Positions 34,343 through 45,447 are shown, numbered from the stretch's first letter. The stretch: 64,000 nt of DNA from Zanthoxylum bungeanum (GCA_019454045.1 SKCR01037681.1:62001-126000); one strand, 5' to 3'. Numbers and translations are program-made. The notes: a model not told the origin generated them from the letters alone.

Positions 34343-37300
34343 ATGGGTGATAATGTGTTCAAGGGCACCAACTTCGCCGACTGGGAAATGAACCTAAGGA
34401 TAGTCCTTGGGGCGGAGAGGATACTGTATACGATACAAAAACCTCTCGGGCCTAAGCCCACTGAGCCACTTGAGCTGGAGTTATGGAAAACTCACAGTGA
34501 TGATTGTGACACGGCTCAGTCGATCATGCTTGCTTCAATGACTCAACACTTTCGCCGCCAGAATAGGGACTTGGATCCTTATAATATGATGGCAAGATTG
34601 CAAGATCTTCACCGCACTAATAAGCGGATGGCGAGGTACGAGTTAGTGAAGAAAATCTTTCGCTCCCGTATGACTGATGGTAGTTCTGTTGAGGTCCATG
34701 GGACTCAAATGATAGCCGATATTGATGAATTGGCTAATATGGGTATAGTCTTGGAGGCTGAGCTGTCTATAGATGTACTTCTACAGTCACTACCCGATAC
34801 TTGGAAACAGATTGTCATCAACTACAAATTGATGAATTCGGATGATACTCTTGGAGAGTTATTATCGATTCTCAAGGAGTCAGAGAAAGAGCTTCTGAAA
34901 GGCAACAAGCGCGAGGCGCACTTTGCATCAACATCTCAAACGCCGAAAGCTGGGCTCAAGGCAACGGGGGGGGTTAAGAAGAAAAAGCATAGAAACAAAG
35001 GCAAGGCCAAGTCAACAAAGGCTTCTGGGAAGCCAAGGGACAAGTCTCAAGATGTTTGCCTGAAATGCGGCAAGAAAGGTCACTGGAAGCGTGACTGCCG
35101 CATGAACAAGGGACACAAGGAGGACATACAGGCGGGCAAGGCACCGGCCTCAGGTATGTTTGTTATTGAGATAAATATGACTACTTCTAGTCTTAATAAA
35201 AATTGGATTTTTGATTCTGGCTGTGGTTCTCATATTTGTACTGATGTGCAGGATCTGCATGATAGCAGGAGACTGGCTTCGGGGGAGGTAGATCTACGAG
35301 TTGGAAATGGAACTTCTGTTGCTGTTTTGGCCGTAGGCACTTTTGTTTTGGAACTGCTCCTCGGGCATGTACTTAAACTAAATGACTGTTATTTTGTTCC
35401 TAGTTTAACTAGGAATATTATTTCTGTATCTTTGTTAACCCAGTATGGGTACACTTTTGTATTTAAAAACACCAGGTGTTATTTATATAAAGATGATGCA
35501 GAAATTTGCACTGCCGATGCAAATAATGGTCTTTATATTTTGAATATAAATAAATCTCCAAAACGTAAAATAACAAACAAAAGGCTCAAAATGAGTAATC
35601 CAAAGGAAGAAACTTATTTGTGGCATTGTCGTCTGGGACACATCAACAAGACTCGCATATCCACACTTTCGAAGAGTGGGTACTTGGACGGATTTGATCC
35701 AAATTCATATGACGTCTGCGAATCTTGTTTATTAGGCAAAATGCCTAAATCACCTTTTAGTGGTAAAGGTGAACGCGCCACTGAACTGTTAGCCCTCGTT
35801 CATAGTGACGTTTGTGGGCCCATGTCTAGCCAGGCTAGAGGTGGATATCGATACTTCGTAACCTTTACGGATGATGCATCGCGTTATGGTTATGTGTATC
35901 TAATGATGCACAAGTCGGAAACTTTAGAGAAATTCAAAGAGTTTCGACACGAAGTTGAAAAACAAACAGGCAAGAGTATTAAGACATTACGGTCGGACCG
36001 TGGTGGCGAATACTTAAGTAATGAGTTTCAAGATTACTTGAAAGAATATGGTATTCTTTCACAATGGACTCCTCCTGGAACACCACAATTAAATGGTGTG
36101 TCTGAACGGAGAAACCGTACCTTGCTTGACATGGTAAGGTCGATGATGAGTCGCACTGAGCTACCTATATCCTTCTGGGGACATGCATTAGAAAGTGCAA
36201 TTCTTATTTTGAATAGGGTTCCGTCAAAGTCTGTTGAACAGACTCCGTATGAGATATGGACAGGAAAGAAACCAGGTTTCTCATTCCTGAAGATTTGGGG
36301 TTGCTGGGCATACGTCAAACGTTTGGAAGGTACCAAACTTGAACCCAAATCAGATAAATGCCTATTTGTTGGATATCCTAGGGAAACCAAAGGATATTAC
36401 TTCTATTACCCACAAGAGAACAAAGTATTTGTTGCTCTACATGCGGTTTTCCTTGAGAAGGAATTCCTAAATGCAGTGTTTAGTGGGAGGAAAGTAGAAC
36501 TCGATGAAAGTCGTAGTGATACTGTTCCTGGCAATGAATCGAGAACGGAACATGAACAGTCCATCCAGGATGAGACTGAACCACAATCTTCAATTACACA
36601 AGGACTACGTAGGTCGGAGAGAGTCAGGGTAATACCTGAGAGGTATGGATTCCTGATCTCACCTCATGTAGATATTAATCTTATTGAGGATACTGAACCG
36701 GCTACGTATGAGGAAGCGATACAAGGTATCGAATCCACTTTATGGCAAGAGGCCATGAAGGCCGAAATGGATTCCATGTATACCAACCAAGTTTGGACAC
36801 TAGTTGATGCACCAGAAGGCGTAAAGCCTATTGGATGCAAATGGGTCTTCAAGAAGAAGACCGACATGGATGGCAACGTACAAACGTACAAAGCTAGGCT
36901 CGTAGCGAAGGGGTATCGTCAACAACTTGGAGTTGATTATGACGAAACTTTCTCACCCGTTGCCATGATTAAATCCATTCGGATAATGCTTGCGATAGCT
37001 GCATATTACGATTACGAAATATGGCAGATGGACGTTAAAACCGCTTTCCTTAACGGAAACCTGTTGGAGGATGTTTATATGCAACAACCTGACGGTTTTA
37101 TCGCACCAAGACTTGCAAACAAGGTTTGTAAGTTAAATCGGTCCATTTATGGACTGAAGCAAGCATCGAGGTCATGGAACCAACGTTTTGATGAGGTCAT
37201 AAAAGAATATGATTTCATTCAAAACGTAGATGATCCTTGTGTATATAAGAAGGTTAGTGGGAGTGCACTGACTTTTATTGTCCTTTATGTCGACGATGTA

Positions 37301-37630
37301 TTGCTTATAGGCAATGACATTCCCATGTTAACGTCGGTGAAAGCTTGGCTTTCATTGAAATTCTCCATGAAAGATCTGGGAGAAGCAGCTTTTATTCTAG
37401 GAATAAAGATCTACAGGGATAGATCTAGAAGGCTACTTGGACTCTCCCAGAGTACATATATTGATAAAGTGTTGAAGAGATTCAACATGGATCAGTCCAA
37501 GGGGGGACTGTTGCCAACATCACATGGCGTCTATCTATCTAGGGACATGTGTCCTAAAACACAAGATGAGAGAGACAACATGAGTCGGACTCCGTTCGCC
37601 TCGGCAGTGGATCGATCATGTATGCCATGA
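34343..37630 (+). CDS. gag-pol: B Gag-Pol polyprotein (gag, protease, integrase, RT)
   Basis: 1095 codons in one frame from ATG 34343. Order: Gag (residues 1 to about 230), CCHC zinc knuckle (C239, C242, H247, C252), aspartic protease DSG (D291), GAG-pre-integrase (W427-H433), integrase core with D489, D552 and E588 (35-residue D-E spacing), then RT with KWVFKKK, KARLVAKGY and the catalytic YVDD (D984, D985). Protease-integrase-RT-RNase H order defines Ty1/copia. The product would self-process into a cytoplasmic particle that reverse-transcribes element RNA and integrates it. The frame ends early, at 37628-37630, because of a one-base loss near 37605-37618 at the start of the RNase H part. 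The preceding domains look intact. Confidence 0.95.
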   Translation: MGDNVFKGTNFADWEMNLRIVLGAERILYTIQKPLGPKPTEPLELELWKTHSDDCDTAQSIMLASMTQHFRRQNRDLDPYNMMARLQDLHRTNKRMARYELVKKIFRSRMTDGSSVEVHGTQMIADIDELANMGIVLEAELSIDVLLQSLPDTWKQIVINYKLMNSDDTLGELLSILKESEKELLKGNKREAHFASTSQTPKAGLKATGGVKKKKHRNKGKAKSTKASGKPRDKSQDVCLKCGKKGHWKRDCRMNKGHKEDIQAGKAPASGMFVIEINMTTSSLNKNWIFDSGCGSHICTDVQDLHDSRRLASGEVDLRVGNGTSVAVLAVGTFVLELLLGHVLKLNDCYFVPSLTRNIISVSLLTQYGYTFVFKNTRCYLYKDDAEICTADANNGLYILNINKSPKRKITNKRLKMSNPKEETYLWHCRLGHINKTRISTLSKSGYLDGFDPNSYDVCESCLLGKMPKSPFSGKGERATELLALVHSDVCGPMSSQARGGYRYFVTFTDDASRYGYVYLMMHKSETLEKFKEFRHEVEKQTGKSIKTLRSDRGGEYLSNEFQDYLKEYGILSQWTPPGTPQLNGVSERRNRTLLDMVRSMMSRTELPISFWGHALESAILILNRVPSKSVEQTPYEIWTGKKPGFSFLKIWGCWAYVKRLEGTKLEPKSDKCLFVGYPRETKGYYFYYPQENKVFVALHAVFLEKEFLNAVFSGRKVELDESRSDTVPGNESRTEHEQSIQDETEPQSSITQGLRRSERVRVIPERYGFLISPHVDINLIEDTEPATYEEAIQGIESTLWQEAMKAEMDSMYTNQVWTLVDAPEGVKPIGCKWVFKKKTDMDGNVQTYKARLVAKGYRQQLGVDYDETFSPVAMIKSIRIMLAIAAYYDYEIWQMDVKTAFLNGNLLEDVYMQQPDGFIAPRLANKVCKLNRSIYGLKQASRSWNQRFDEVIKEYDFIQNVDDPCVYKKVSGSALTFIVLYVDDVLLIGNDIPMLTSVKAWLSLKFSMKDLGEAAFILGIKIYRDRSRRLLGLSQSTYIDKVLKRFNMDQSKGGLLPTSHGVYLSRDMCPKTQDERDNMSRTPFASAVDRSCMP

Positions 37631-38269
37631 TATGTACACGACCTGATGTGTCCTATGCTTTGAGCATGTGTAGTCGATATCAGGCCGATCCAGGAAAGGA
37701 TCACTGGATGGCGGTTAAGAGTATCCTTAGGTATCTTAAGAGAACTAAGGATGTTTTCTTAATCTATGGAGATGGAGAACTTGAGGTATCTGGGTATACC
37801 GATGCAAGTTTCCAAACCGACAGAGACGACTTCAAGTCGCAAACCGGGTACATTTTGCTTGAATAACGGAGCAGTGAGCTGGAAATCTTCCAAGCAAGAT
37901 ACTGTTGCCGATTCAACAACTGAAGCGGAGTACATTGCAGCAGCTGAAGCAGCAAAGGAAGCGGTTTGGATCCGAAAATTCCTAGTTGGATTAGGAGTAG
38001 TTCCATTAGCAGCTGAGCCCGTTTTATTGTATTGTGACAATAGCGGGGCCATAGCGCAGGCTAAGGAACCAAGGTCTCATCAACGATCCAAACATGTTCT
38101 TCGACGATTCCATCTGATTCGAGAGATCATACATCGTGGCGATGTGAAGATCGAAAAGATCGCATCAGAGGACAACATTGCAGATCCGCTGACGAAAATA
38201 ATTCCTCGGGAAAAGTTTGAGCGACACATACATAGTTCAGGTATTAGATGCTTGAGTGACTGGCTATAG
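37618..38269 (+). pseudogene. B RNase H region, out of frame
   Basis: Continues the polyprotein in two further frames. 37618-37866 (RPDVSYALS, then SGYTDASFQTD) is one base off the main frame. A second shift near 37850-37860 (two bases lost, or one gained) leads to 37766-38269 (AVSWKSSKQ, TTEAEYIAA, LYCDNSGAIAQAKEP, ADPLTK), ending with the normal copia C-terminus just before the PPT. The RNase H acidic residues are visible (Asp of YTDAS, Glu of TEAEY, Asp of YCDNS). Both breaks sit beside short homopolymers, so consensus error is a real alternative to mutation. Confidence 0.88.
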
Positions 38270-38271
38270 GC

Positions 38272-38283
38272 CAAGTGGGAGAT
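38272..38283 (+). other. Polypurine tract of B
   Basis: CAAGTGGGAGAT immediately before the 3' LTR start TGTTAGAC, identical in sense to that of A. Confidence 0.88.
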
Positions 38284-40231
38284 TGTTAGACAGTTATGAC
38301 CCATAGCGTCACTATTTTGTAAATGATATTGTATTATTGTACAAAATTAACTATGTAGTAATGAAATTGCCTTTTACCGTTTTGTAATTTATTTTTGATA
38401 TAAATGGTAAGAGTCCCTATGATTAGTTCCGGATTGTGATGATATGAGACGGTATCAATCCATAAAGGTTTAATCATTAAATATCCCTAGTCGTAGTATT
38501 ATCGAGATTGGACATCGATAATGCGGAATAGACTAGTACTGCACTTGTGCATGTTGTGAGGGCACAACGGCATAGTTCTCATATATTTAAGTATAGGATA
38601 CTTATGCAAGTGCGGTAGGAGGTTGTGTTTTACCGATGGTACGGAAAACAGCTTCGCTCTGGATAGACCCCGCGGAATCCCATTGGTAGTATGTCTGCGT
38701 GTCTATGGGAGTCCGCTTCAGGGTAGGTGCATATGATCTTAACCTGAGACTTGCATCGCTAGTACTTACGACAATCGGTAAACTTTAGTTTTGGTGGTCC
38801 AGGGCTTTAACGGGTTCTGTGTACACCTCTTCTGGATTTATCGAGAATCGTAGTGTATTGGGTGTGATGTCAAGATGGAAGTATCACTTCAGACATATGG
38901 AGATGATGATCGCGAGGGATACAGAACTAGTACTCTATAATGGTTGCAACCATCGGGATAATATGACTAGGTCAGGATTATCCGATTCAAAGAGACTGGT
39001 TGCTTGATGTCCGATATGTGTATCGTACGGGGCAGACACATCTCCAGCCCCAGGCCTTACATGTGATCATCCGATACTGGTTCGATATACACTATACTAC
39101 GGTATACTACGCCTGTTATAGATCTTATATTCCAATAAGAATATTTCTGGAGAATTGGGTAGGCATGGCGTTTTGCTAGAGGCTAACCTTGTCTTGTAAA
39201 TCGGTAAAAACGTAGTACTTGGTACGTACGTATTCAGATAATCTGACGGCCGTATTTACTGCCAACATATCCAGAGATCTCTTGGTCGCTTCCCGAAGAT
39301 TCACCAATGACGTATGATTCAAACTCGATTAATCTTGGATTAATTACGGAGAGACTTTATCTTGGATAAAGTACTATACATAGAGAGAGAACGATTAATT
39401 TGGAATTAATCGTAAAATTATTATATTCGATATAATAATCGAAATTCGATTTCGACGCGAAATTAAAATTAGATTTTAATTCGGGCAAACGAGTTAATTT
39501 AGAATTAATTCGTTAGCGACGTAAATAATAATTTCGCTAGGCGCAATTATTTATTTAAATTCGATTTAATTAACGTCGCGACGTAAGTTCGGTATTTCGG
39601 AAATATCGAACCCGAACGCGTGAGTGCACGTGGGCCCACTTTCATTTGGAAACGTGTGGGGCCCACATGACACATGTCATATTATGCATTATTTAATTCT
39701 AATGCATTGCATGGAGATAGTGTACAATGCACTCAATGGTTTTGCATGGAAATTGAGTGTTTGACACTCTAAGCCATTGCATGATTTGTGTCATAAGTTT
39801 ATTATTAATTTAATAAATATTATGGCATAAATATAAATTGATTTTTTGTAACAAAAATCATTCAACTTTTCTCTCTCTCACATTGCCGAAACTTGCAGCA
39901 GGTTGTTTTGGCTCTCCTTCTTCAATTTTTGTGGCAAGATTTGAAGAAGTTGTGCATTCAAAATCACAACAAAGGCTAGCACCTTCAAGGGATCATACAT
40001 AGGTGATATGGGAAACTAATCCTTGAGCTTGGAAGGATCAAACTCGACTTGGAGTCCCTCTTTTCTTCTTGGCCGAGAGCTTCACTGCACAAGGGAGGAG
40101 TTTTCGCATCATCTAGCATCCATTTTCAAGTATTGTGAGTATGATTCCGCCATACTTCAATTTATTCATTCATGTATTTATATATTTTGCTTGTTCTTGT
40201 TGATCTTGGGGCTTGGTTATTTTTTCCAACA
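38284..40231 (+). repeat. 3' LTR of B
   Basis: 1948 bp, beginning TGTTAGACAGTTATG and ending TTTTTCCAACA. It aligns with 30387-32250 except for about 62 bp at 38980-39042 and about 24 bp near 39755-39780 present only here. It is followed by CCCAT, then A LTR sequence. Confidence 0.93.
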
Positions 40232-40700
40232 CCCATAAGATCCCCGGAATATGTTGGCAAGTATTAAATTCAGTCGTCAGACTATCTGAAACATACGTAC
40301 CTAAGTACTACGCTTTTACCGATTACAAGACAAGGTTGGCTCTAGCAAGCGCCACATGCCACCCACATTCTCCAGACACATCCTTACAGGACTATAGTGA
40401 TCTATATCAGGCGTAATTATACATAGTATTACGTATTTCACTTCCCCAATCTAGTATCAGATGTCACGTTGCTATTGCCTATCTGGGGCCTGGGCATTGT
40501 GTCTGCCCCATACGAAGCACCATATAGGATCTCTGGTAACTAGTCTTATTATTGGAATAAACATGACCTTGTCATTTTATCCCGATGACTGCAGTACATA
40601 AGAGAACCAGTACCGTATCCCCTGACCATCATCTCCATTATGACGGAGTGATACTTCCGTCTTGACATCACACCCAACACACTAGATTCTCATATACCAG
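40232..40700 (-). repeat. 5' LTR of A, segment 2
   Basis: Resumes the A LTR after B (CCCATAAGATCCCCGG) and runs to CATATACCAG, where H is inserted. It aligns with C 13950-14410 and H 41785-42235. Confidence 0.82.
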
Positions 40701-42792
40701 TGTTAGAGTTTCTATAGGTCCCAAGATCAAAACTCAAGCATGAATCATAAGTGAATACAACGACGGAAGTGCGGAATACTTACATCGAGCGGTTGAGCGA
40801 CGATTTGGGCAACAAAATTCGAAATTCTGCACACTTTTGCAAAGCAGTGGGCTGCTGTGAACAGTGTTTGGCGCCCCTTGTCTTCAAGATTTGAAGCTCC
40901 AAGCTTCATCGTTTGAATCTCGGCTCATGGGTGAGCTTTCCTATCACCTTCGCATTGATCCCGGAGTGTGCTAGCACTCTTGTTTTGCCACAAAACACAC
41001 TTGCTTCCCTTCCATTTTGCTTCTTAAACCGCAGTTCACTGCCTCTTTAGAAAACAGAAATGGCGTGAGTGGATGAGAGGAAGAAGAAGAGGAGAGAGAG
41101 GAGGGAAAGTGGAGAGAATGTGGTATAGGTTTTTTGTGTTTATTTTATGCATCAAATGCACTTGAATTTCATTTGAAATTCATTTCAACACATTTGGGTT
41201 TAATTCCCAACCACACACATCACCTTTATTACATCAAGTCACATCACTTCACTTTATCATCCAATCAATTGTCACATCAATCACATCAATCAACCAATCC
41301 AATCAATTGTCATCACTCAAAGTGACATGATTTGACGCTTGATGTGACGCTAGATGCGACTAGCGACTTGACGCTTGTTTGACGTGCCGCACTCGAATTC
41401 GAAATACGAATGCGCTCGCAAATAATCTCGGGCTCGGGTTAGCTAATTCCAAATTAACGAATTTTCCGTCGCGTCGTAATTAAATGATTACGCCTAGCAA
41501 AATCACTATTCACGTCGCTAACGAATTAATTCTAAATTAATCGCTCACCCGAATTAAAATCTAATTTTAATTCCGCGTCGAAATCCAATTTCATTTAATA
41601 TATCAAATATATTAATTAATCGATTAATTCCAAATTAATCTTCTCTCTCTTTAAATTGATATTTTATCCCAGATAAATATCTCTGTAATTAATCTCAGAT
41701 TAATTTTCTCTCTCATCATATTAATCCCAGATTAATAAAAGTGCGAGTCATACGTCATCGGTGAATCTTTGGGAAGCGACCCATGAGATCCCCGGATATA
41801 TTGGTAGTCAAATCGGTCATTGGACTATCCGAACACGTGAGTACCAAGTACTACGTTTTACCGATTTACTAGACAAGGTTGGCTTCTAGCAAAGCACCAA
41901 GTCTTCCCAATTCTCCGGACATATTCTTATAAGAATATTTAAGATCTATATCAAGCGTAGTATACCGTAGTATTGTGTATATCGGCCCAGTATCGGATAG
42001 TCACGTGCTAGGGCTGGGGCTGGATAAGTGTCTGCCCCGTCCGAAGCACATGTCGGATGTCTGGTAACATAGTCTCTATAATCGGATATTCATGACCTGG
42101 TCACAATATCCCGATTGTTGCGCAACACTCAAGAGCACTAGTACCGTATCCTGCGTGTCATCATCTCCACTATGACTGAAGTGATACTTCCATCTTGACA
42201 TCACACCCAATACACTACGACTCTCTGATAAACCCAGAAGTGGTGTACGCAGAACCGGTTAAAGCCATGTACCACCAAGACCAAAGTCTATCGATTATCA
42301 TAAGTATTAGCGATGCAAGTCTCAGGTTAAGACTATACACACCTACCTTGATTTCGGCCTCCCATAGACACATAGTCATAATACCAATGGGATTCCGAGG
42401 GGTCTATCCAGAGCGAAGCTGTTTCCCGTACCATCGGTGAAACACACCTCCTATCGCACTTGCATAAGTATCCAATACTTAAATATATGAGAACTATGCC
42501 GTTGTGCCCTCACAACGCGCACAAGTGCAATACTAGCCTATTCCGTATTATCGATGTCCTGTCTCGATAATACTCCGGCTAGGGATATTTAATGATTAAT
42601 CCTTCGGGGACTGATACTGTCTCATATCATTCTCAGTCCAGGAACTAATCACAGAGACCTCTCTTCATTTATATATCTATGGTGATCTAATCACAAATGA
42701 TGAGAGTGCAATTTCCTTGTCACATAGTTAATTTGTACAACAACACAATGATATGTACAAATAGTGGACGCTATGGGTCATATTATCCAACA
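40701..42792 (-). repeat. Element H: solo LTR of the A/C family
   Basis: 2092 bp, TGTTAGAGTTTCTATAGG...ATTATCCAACA, a full-length LTR with no PBS, PPT or internal DNA beside it. Flanks are ACCAG (40696-40700) and CCCAG (42793-42797), a target duplication with one mismatch; across them A sequence is continuous (CTCATATAC / CCCAGCAGAGGCG). A solo LTR is the usual product of LTR-LTR recombination. Its inverted-repeat ladder is present, including a perfect 10/3/10 at 41551-41573. The 41134-41325 frame is not conserved. Confidence 0.85.
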
Positions 42793-43353
42793 CCCAGCAG
42801 AGGCGTACACAGAACCTGTTAAAGCCTTGGATGACCAAAACCAAAGTATATTGATTGTCACAAGTATTAGCGGTGTAAGTCTCAGGTTAAGACCAAATAC
42901 ACCTACCCTGATTTCGAACTTCCATAGACACATAGTCATACTACCAATGGAATTCCGAGGGGGTCTATCCAGAGCGAAGCTGTTTCCCGTACCATCGGTA
43001 AAACACAACCTCCTATTACACTTGCATGAGTATCTTATACCCAAATATATGTGAACTATATCGTTGTGCCCCCACAACACGCACAAGTGTAATACTAGTC
43101 TTTTACGCATTATCGATATCCAATCTCGATAATACTCTGACTAGGGATATTTAATGATTTATCCTTCGTGGATTGATACGGTCTCATATCATCTCAATCC
43201 AGGAACAAATCATATGGACCTCCTATCATTTATACATCTTGGTGATCTAATCACAAATGATAAGAGAGCAATCTCATTTGTCACATAGTTAATTTATACA
43301 ACATCACCATGATCTGTACAAATAGTGATGCTATGGGTCATAATTGTCTAACA
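42793..43353 (-). repeat. 5' LTR of A, segment 3
   Basis: Last part of the A LTR, parallel to 23000-23576, ending TTGTCTAACA before the target duplication CTGAG. Confidence 0.87.
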
Positions 43354-43642
43354 CTGAGGCAGCAAGCAGCTAATCAGGGGCGTCTATTGGTTAGGTAGTC
43401 ATTCTTTCATGATTATTCAAGGAACTTAGTTGATGTGGGAGGAGGTGTATCTGGTGTTCGGGGCTTTCATTCCAGCTTCCGTCCCACTCAGGGAGGCTCG
43501 TCTATTAATATGGATGTATCTACTACAATGATCCTCAAACTTGGACTTGTAATTGAATTTTTGATAGCAAATCAGAATGTACGGGAACCTCGCTTTATAG
43601 ACTGGACAAAGGCTAAGAAGATGCTAAGAAATTTAAGAGGTA
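43354..43642 (+). pseudogene. AGO: Argonaute fragment, part 2
   Basis: Continues part 1 in frame across the duplicated CTGAG: LRQQAANQGRLLVR, one TAG (43396-43398, most simply a CAG to TAG change), then SFFHDYSRN, DVGGGVSGVRGFHSSFRPTQ, MDVSTTMI, ANQNVREPRFIDWTKAKKML and NLR. This is the end of the ArgoN domain and the ArgoL1 linker of the AGO4/AGO16 clade. At 43636-43655 it passes into LTR sequence. The family continues with VKT where this copy has GKT and then stops at 43648-43650. Without PAZ or PIWI the captured piece could not bind or slice RNA. Confidence 0.9.
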
Positions 43643-44493
43643 AGACCTGAGGGCACCCTTTACTATTTATTACTTATCTTTTCGGTTATTTATTGTTATT
43701 CCCTCATATGCATTATTATATGTCATGTATATTTTTATTTGCATTGTGTGAATAATTGCGTGTTATCCCTTGCGGTATATCGGATGAAAACCCATACATA
43801 AATTCCGTAGCCGAATCCGAATGGACGGTAATACGGTCTGTAATTGGGATACAACTCCACGTACTGCTTGGGAAAACATTCCTGCACGTGTTTAGGTTAT
43901 TGTAGATGTCATTCTTATAATCCTGTTCGAACGCATTTCAGAACGCTACCCGAACGCATGCATTCTGCCTCACTCCGTTCGAACTCGTTCTCGAACGCTA
44001 CACGAACGCACACACATTGGACTGCCTGTTTCTTTACATTTTGTGTATTCTTATCTGTTTAGTTATCTATTTTACATTATGCATTTGGAATCAATCATTT
44101 GCTTTTATTATTAACGCTTTTACAATTATTATAATTTACATTATCGTACTTCGTTATTTGATATTCTTTTGGGAATGTATATTCGCTTTCATTTATATTT
44201 ATATTTATGGTATGCAAACCTGTGTGTTTATTTGAATTATCTTACATGTGGTGCATGAGACTTGGTTATATCATTGCATAAATTCGTTCATTATAATTGG
44301 AATAAGTAAGGGACCATTCCGAACCCCAACAGTTTGAGGTCTTCCCTTGCGAGGGGTGAGTGCAGCCTTAATCATTTCTCAGTTCACACTGGGTGGCGAC
44401 TCCTTTATTCTCCGATTTAGTCTCCCGCGGGCTACTCCGTACTCCCAACTGGGCGGGAGCCCGGAACAACATCATCGATTTCCGTGTCCTACA
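43643..44493 (+). repeat. G 5' LTR, last part
   Basis: Aligns with the F LTR from GTTAGACCTGAGGGCACC to its end: reversed CCACGTAC/CGGAATTTACG block at 43785-43865, AAGGGACCATTCCGAACC at 44310, GGGTGGCGACTCC at 44390, terminal GTGTCCTACA. A cluster of CGAACGC/GTTCGAAC motifs lies at 43924-44010. The hydrophobic frame 44017-44235 recurs in the 3' fragment but has no Met-independent support and is not called. Confidence 0.85.
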
Positions 44494-44496
44494 GTC

Positions 44497-44515
44497 TGGC
44501 GACTCCACTGGGGAT
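44497..44515 (+). other. PBS of G (tRNA-Arg type)
   Basis: TGGCGACTCCACTGGGGAT three bases after the LTR end; identical to the sites of E and F. Confidence 0.88.
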
Positions 44516-45447
44516 AGAGAATCGGCCCCGAAATAATGTCTTGATAATATTTGTGATTTGTGCTTTAAATTAACCATGTCTACTATGGGTTTAGGGAGTT
44601 TAATCAAATGCATTATTAAGTCTAGGTGACGGTTTGGTGTCTTCCTTCATTCACTACCTTTTATAAGGAAAAGCTGTGAAAGCACCTAGATAATCATTAC
44701 CCGTAGCTCATTATGACAGACTAATTTGGAGGACTTGTTGTTTATTCATGTCACCAATGCAATAAGAGCCTAAGAGGCTTGGGTATTTAAGAGAGCTTGC
44801 TCCACCCTCCCTATGGGGAATCTACAATAAGAAATCCATTTGAGAGTTAGTCACATATCGTAATTCGTTGGCACATACCGTAAGGTATAAAAAAGGTCCG
44901 CTCACTTGGTCGCTTGAACCCTTGAGTGTGGAGTCCTAGTTGTGGGTAATCCTTCGTCCGCAAGAGCCTTTGTTTACACTCCTGAAACCTACATGTGAAC
45001 CGTAGTTGTATGACCAGTAGAAATTATTTCCTTATGTTTATGTTTTGGACCATCGTCATTTGGATCCAGTTGGACTTCTTGTCAAGAGATATGAACTTGT
45101 TGGGCCATTTAAACTGGGACGAGTTCGTGTCCTTTGACAATTGGGCCAAAAGCTTCTAAAATGTCGATGGGCCATTTTGCGTTTAGGCCTCTTATCATTA
45201 GAAGTTGTTTAGCCATATATCGCAAAAGTATAAACTTGTTGGGCCTTTTCAACTGGGACAGTGGTACCGCGCAATAGTATGATTGAATGCTTTAAAATGA
45301 TAATGGGCTAACTACTATAAACATCTTGATAGGCTTGTATATTTCATGCATTACACGCATATATGCTAACATGCAGTTTTAAAAGACATCATAGATACCC
45401 GTTGGGTTAGGGAACATGGAAGACTTGTCAAGAGGCCAATAACAAAC
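44516..45447 (+). other. G leader, non-coding
   Basis: Aligned along its length with F 58235-59056 and reversed E 6254-5330 (GAATCGGCCCCGAAATAATG, TTATAAGGAAAAGCTGTGAA, CTTGGTCGCT, CATAGATACCCGTTGGGTTAG). It ends at the gag start codon. Confidence 0.8.

Larger units (their letters stand above)
30387..40231 (+). mobile_element. Element B: nearly intact Ty1/copia retrotransposon
   Basis: 9845 bp flanked by CCCAT (30382-30386 and 40232-40236). It has LTRs 30387-32250 and 38284-40231, PBS 32252-32265, a long leader, a gag-pol frame from 34343, and PPT 38272-38283. The LTRs appear almost identical apart from two indels, so this is the youngest copia here. It landed in the 5' LTR of the related element A in opposite orientation. 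RNase H is frameshifted, so this copy as sequenced is not autonomous. Confidence 0.95.
21836..43353 (-). mobile_element. Element A: Ty1/copia inserted in the Argonaute exon
   Basis: Starts TGTTGGAGTTCTATAG (21836) and ends TTGTCTAACA (43353), flanked by CTGAG at 21831-21835 and 43354-43358, a perfect 5-bp target duplication that rejoins the Argonaute frame. It is minus-strand: 3' LTR 21836-23576, PPT, eroded gag-pol 23590-26990, leader 26991-29302, PBS 29303-29312, 5' LTR from 29313. The 5' LTR is interrupted by B (30387-40231) and by solo LTR H (40701-42792), and ends at 43353. Confidence 0.9.

Noticed and set aside
43435..43650. Independent small gene
   Set aside because: It is the second half of the Argonaute fragment, in frame with part 1 once A is removed; the Met is internal.
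44017..44235. Hydrophobic frame repeated at 46537-46770, possible membrane protein
   Set aside because: It lies in LTR sequence present twice in the same element; two copies of an LTR are not independent evidence, and the composition is simple AT-rich.
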